Assembly: GCA_023132135.1 (NCBI GenBank)
Contig: JAGLYR010000324.1
Coordinates: 1 to 7,087, forward strand
Reading direction: 5' to 3'
Source of the DNA: Candidatus Eiseniibacteriota bacterium
GTDB taxonomy: Bacteria; Arandabacterota; Arandabacteria; JAGLYR01
Length of the DNA stretch: 7,087 bases
Shown: in pieces, positions 6,014 to 7,087 of the stretch
How the letters are laid out: each line of letters begins with the position of its first letter
Position numbering within the stretch: position 1 is the stretch's first letter
Notes under the pieces: generated by a model
Database searches by the model: none
Seen by the model: only the letters and a program-made list of their open reading frames with translations
What the model was told of the DNA's origin: nothing
Program-made: the position numbers and the translations under genes

Positions 6014-6505
6014 ATGATTCCCGTGCGTCCGCTCCTGGGTATGGTGATGTTCGCTGCTCTGAGTTTTCTTCCGGTGCTCGGGGTGTGTCCGGTGTCGGCC
6101 GCGGTGCAGGAGACCGAAGCCCCCGAGGATTCCCCACCCACACCGATAGAGGTCTTCGCCGGCCTTGAGACCTTCTGGAAGGAAGGGGAGGCCGATTCGC
6201 TGATTGTGCGTCTCTCACCCGACGAAATCCGCCTGAGCTTCCACAGAATTGGCCCACGGGACGGCAACTTCGACTGCTCGCAGGCGAAGTACCTGCTGGC
6301 GGATCTCTTCGAATTCGCTCGGACCGACTCCTTCCTCTTCACCAGGTACAAGTACGATCCCTCCGGGGACGATCCACCCCGCGCCGTCGGTCACTGGTAC
6401 TACAAGGGTTCGGGCGGGATCGACCGCGAAGCCCGCGTGATCATCGATTTAACACCTCTCAATGGCAGCTGGGCCATCTCCAGCATCGAAGCCAGGAAAT
6501 GGTAG
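6014..6505 (+). CDS. Small exported protein, DUF4783-like
   Basis: This 163-residue protein begins with a signal peptide (hydrophobic core about 7-22, probable cut near Val-Ser-Ala-Ala at 27-30). The mature part reads like DUF4783, a small NTF2-like family best known from Bacteroidetes: a helix with 'FAGLETFWKEGEADSLIVRLSPDEIRL', then 'CSQAKYLLADLFEF' as the typical second helix, then strands including 'AVGHWYYKG' and a C-terminal 'GSWAISSIEARKW'. The match is from memory of family patterns, so the family call is tentative. The function of DUF4783 is unknown to me. The frame is open upstream into secF (from 5918), but the ATG at 6014 has a GGGGA site just upstream and begins directly at the signal peptide. 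It lies 22 bp after secF with no promoter or terminator between, so it is likely the third gene of the secDF operon. Confidence 0.8.
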   Translation: MIPVRPLLGMVMFAALSFLPVLGVCPVSAAVQETEAPEDSPPTPIEVFAGLETFWKEGEADSLIVRLSPDEIRLSFHRIGPRDGNFDCSQAKYLLADLFEFARTDSFLFTRYKYDPSGDDPPRAVGHWYYKGSGGIDREARVIIDLTPLNGSWAISSIEARKW

Positions 6506-6554
6506 CAGGGGCCTTCCGGTTTGGGTGCCTCCGCGTCTTGACAATGCCCCTGCT
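6504..6554. repeat. 9-bp inverted repeat around the fourth -35 box
   Basis: AGCAGGGGC (6504-6512) and GCCCCTGCT (6546-6554) are perfect inverted copies separated by 33 nt. The left arm overlaps the stop codon of the DUF4783-like gene and the right arm lies in the spacer of the next promoter. The loop is long and no T run follows, so it is a poor Rho-independent terminator. It may be chance or part of a regulatory site. Confidence 0.4.
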
Positions 6555-6566
6555 CCCCGCTACACT
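6538..6566 (+). promoter_or_regulatory. Sigma70-type promoter for the DUF4159 gene
   Basis: A perfect TTGACA (6538-6543), a 17-bp spacer and TACACT (6561-6566) predict a start near 6573. It is the fourth promoter of this type in the window and begins a new unit after the secDF operon. Confidence 0.7.
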
Positions 6567-6570
6567 GTAG
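6560..6570. promoter_or_regulatory. Palindrome over the -10 box, possible operator
   Basis: CTACACTGTAG is a perfect inverted repeat with 5-bp arms around one C. It contains the whole -10 box, so a dimeric protein bound here would block the promoter. At 11 bp it could also occur by chance. Confidence 0.3.
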
Positions 6571-6728
6571 GCGGGCAGATGGCGTGGACGGGCTCGCCGC
6601 GTGAGTGAACTGCGCGGCTTCAATTTTGGGCGTTCTCGGGAACCTTTGGTCCTTCGGATTGTGATGTAGGCAGTGGCAATTCGGACCATCCCCTGTGGTT
6701 CCCGGCCTGTGCGGGAGTGGTGCCGGCC

Positions 6729-7087
6729 ATGGGTACGACAGAAAGGCCATCGCGTATCAGGATGCTGAGCGGAGTGCTGGCGGGCCTGTTCTTTGTGCTG
6801 TGGGCGTGCGGTTCGCCCGCCGCGGACGAAGATCTGTTTGTCGTGGCGCGCCTGAAGTACCGCGGTGGGGGCGACTGGTACTCCAACCCGTCGTCGTTGC
6901 CGAATTTACTGGCAGCCGTCCGGGAGCGTGCCGGGATTCCCGCGGCCGGCAAGGATATTGCCGTGGAGATCCTCGACGAGGATCTCTTCCGCTACCCGTT
7001 TCTCTACATGACGGGTCACGGGCGTGTGAGCTTCTCGTCGGCGGAAGCGGCGGGGCTCGGCCGCTATCTCGATGCCGGCGGGTTCCT
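6729..7087 (+). CDS. DUF4159 family exported protein, cut by the window end
   Basis: Only the first 119 codons are in the window; the frame is still open at 7087. The N-terminus has basic residues then a hydrophobic core (about 13-26) and Cys27 in 'LWAC'. Trp at the -2 position is unusual for a lipobox, so it may be a lipoprotein or be cut after 'SPA'. The mature part shows DUF4159 hallmarks as I know them: 'FVVARLKYRGGGDWYSNP' (37-54), 'SSLPNLL' (55-61), 'YMTGHG' (93-98) and 'YLDAGGF' (113-119), where the family continues into a conserved C-terminal half. DUF4159 proteins are predicted envelope proteins of unknown function, often encoded near MoxR ATPase, DUF58 and BatA-like genes. The ATG at 6729 has GGGAG (6713-6717) 11 nt upstream, a rather long spacing. 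GTG codons at 6717 and 6720 lie in frame but too close to that site. Confidence 0.85.
   Translation, partial: MGTTERPSRIRMLSGVLAGLFFVLWACGSPAADEDLFVVARLKYRGGGDWYSNPSSLPNLLAAVRERAGIPAAGKDIAVEILDEDLFRYPFLYMTGHGRVSFSSAEAAGLGRYLDAGGF

Larger units (their letters stand above)
6506..6728 (+). other. Intergenic leader before the DUF4159 gene
   Basis: This 223-bp stretch holds the fourth promoter (6538-6566), a palindrome over its -10 box, and a leader of about 156 nt. The leader contains a 9-codon frame (ATG at 6579, TGA at 6606-6608) with only a weak GGCGGG upstream, and a small hairpin (6698-6718) over the likely Shine-Dalgarno site of the next gene. I see no RNA gene or known riboswitch in it. 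Confidence 0.6.

Noticed and set aside
5158-6351. Minus-strand open frame of 397 codons
   Set aside because: It is opposite secF and the DUF4783-like gene and shows no family motifs.
6504-6554. Inverted repeat as a Rho-independent terminator of the secDF operon
   Set aside because: The loop is 33 nt and no T run follows the right arm, so I list it only as a repeat.

Overview
The window comes from a moderately GC-rich bacterium (about 60% GC by eye). All confident genes lie on the + strand. SecD and SecF as separate proteins, DUF4159- and DUF4783-like envelope proteins and an 'NPF' lipoprotein suggest a Gram-negative-type lineage around the FCB superphylum or neighbouring candidate phyla such as Eisenbacteria, Krumholzibacteria or Latescibacteria. 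This placement is inference from gene content. The promoters are of ordinary sigma70 type (TTGA.., 16-17 bp, TAtaCT), which argues against Bacteroidetes proper.

Layout. 1-410 has no gene I can support, only a weak terminator-like hairpin (243-275). A promoter (411-439) drives an unrecognised acidic lipoprotein (485-1150). The gap after it (1151-1245) holds nested palindromes and a good Rho-independent terminator (1201-1231). A second promoter (1246-1274) starts a two-gene unit: a membrane-anchored divergent polysaccharide deacetylase of the YibQ family (1306-2502) and pdxJ for pyridoxine 5'-phosphate synthesis (2508-3227). The pdxJ ribosome-binding site lies inside the last codons of the deacetylase gene. 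A third promoter (3237-3264) and a repeat-rich leader of about 124 nt precede secD (3395-5056), secF (5074-5991) and a small exported DUF4783-like protein (6014-6505), spaced as an operon. A fourth promoter (6538-6566), with a short palindrome over its -10 box, precedes a DUF4159 family gene (6729 onward) cut by the window edge.

How the genes fit together. Most of the genes concern the cell envelope. SecD and SecF form the proton-driven accessory complex that helps pull proteins through SecYEG. The lipoprotein, the DUF4783-like protein and the DUF4159 protein all carry export signals and would be Sec clients. The YibQ-like protein is predicted to be anchored in the inner membrane and to face the periplasm. 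PdxJ is the only cytoplasmic metabolic enzyme.

I found no CRISPR array, mobile element, RNA gene or defence system, and nothing that clearly amounts to a new biological system. The least explained parts are the two small exported proteins that look NTF2-like, the secD leader with two pairs of direct repeats, and the palindrome over the last promoter. Several start codons were moved downstream of the longest open frame because promoter and Shine-Dalgarno positions require it (485, 1306, 6014).
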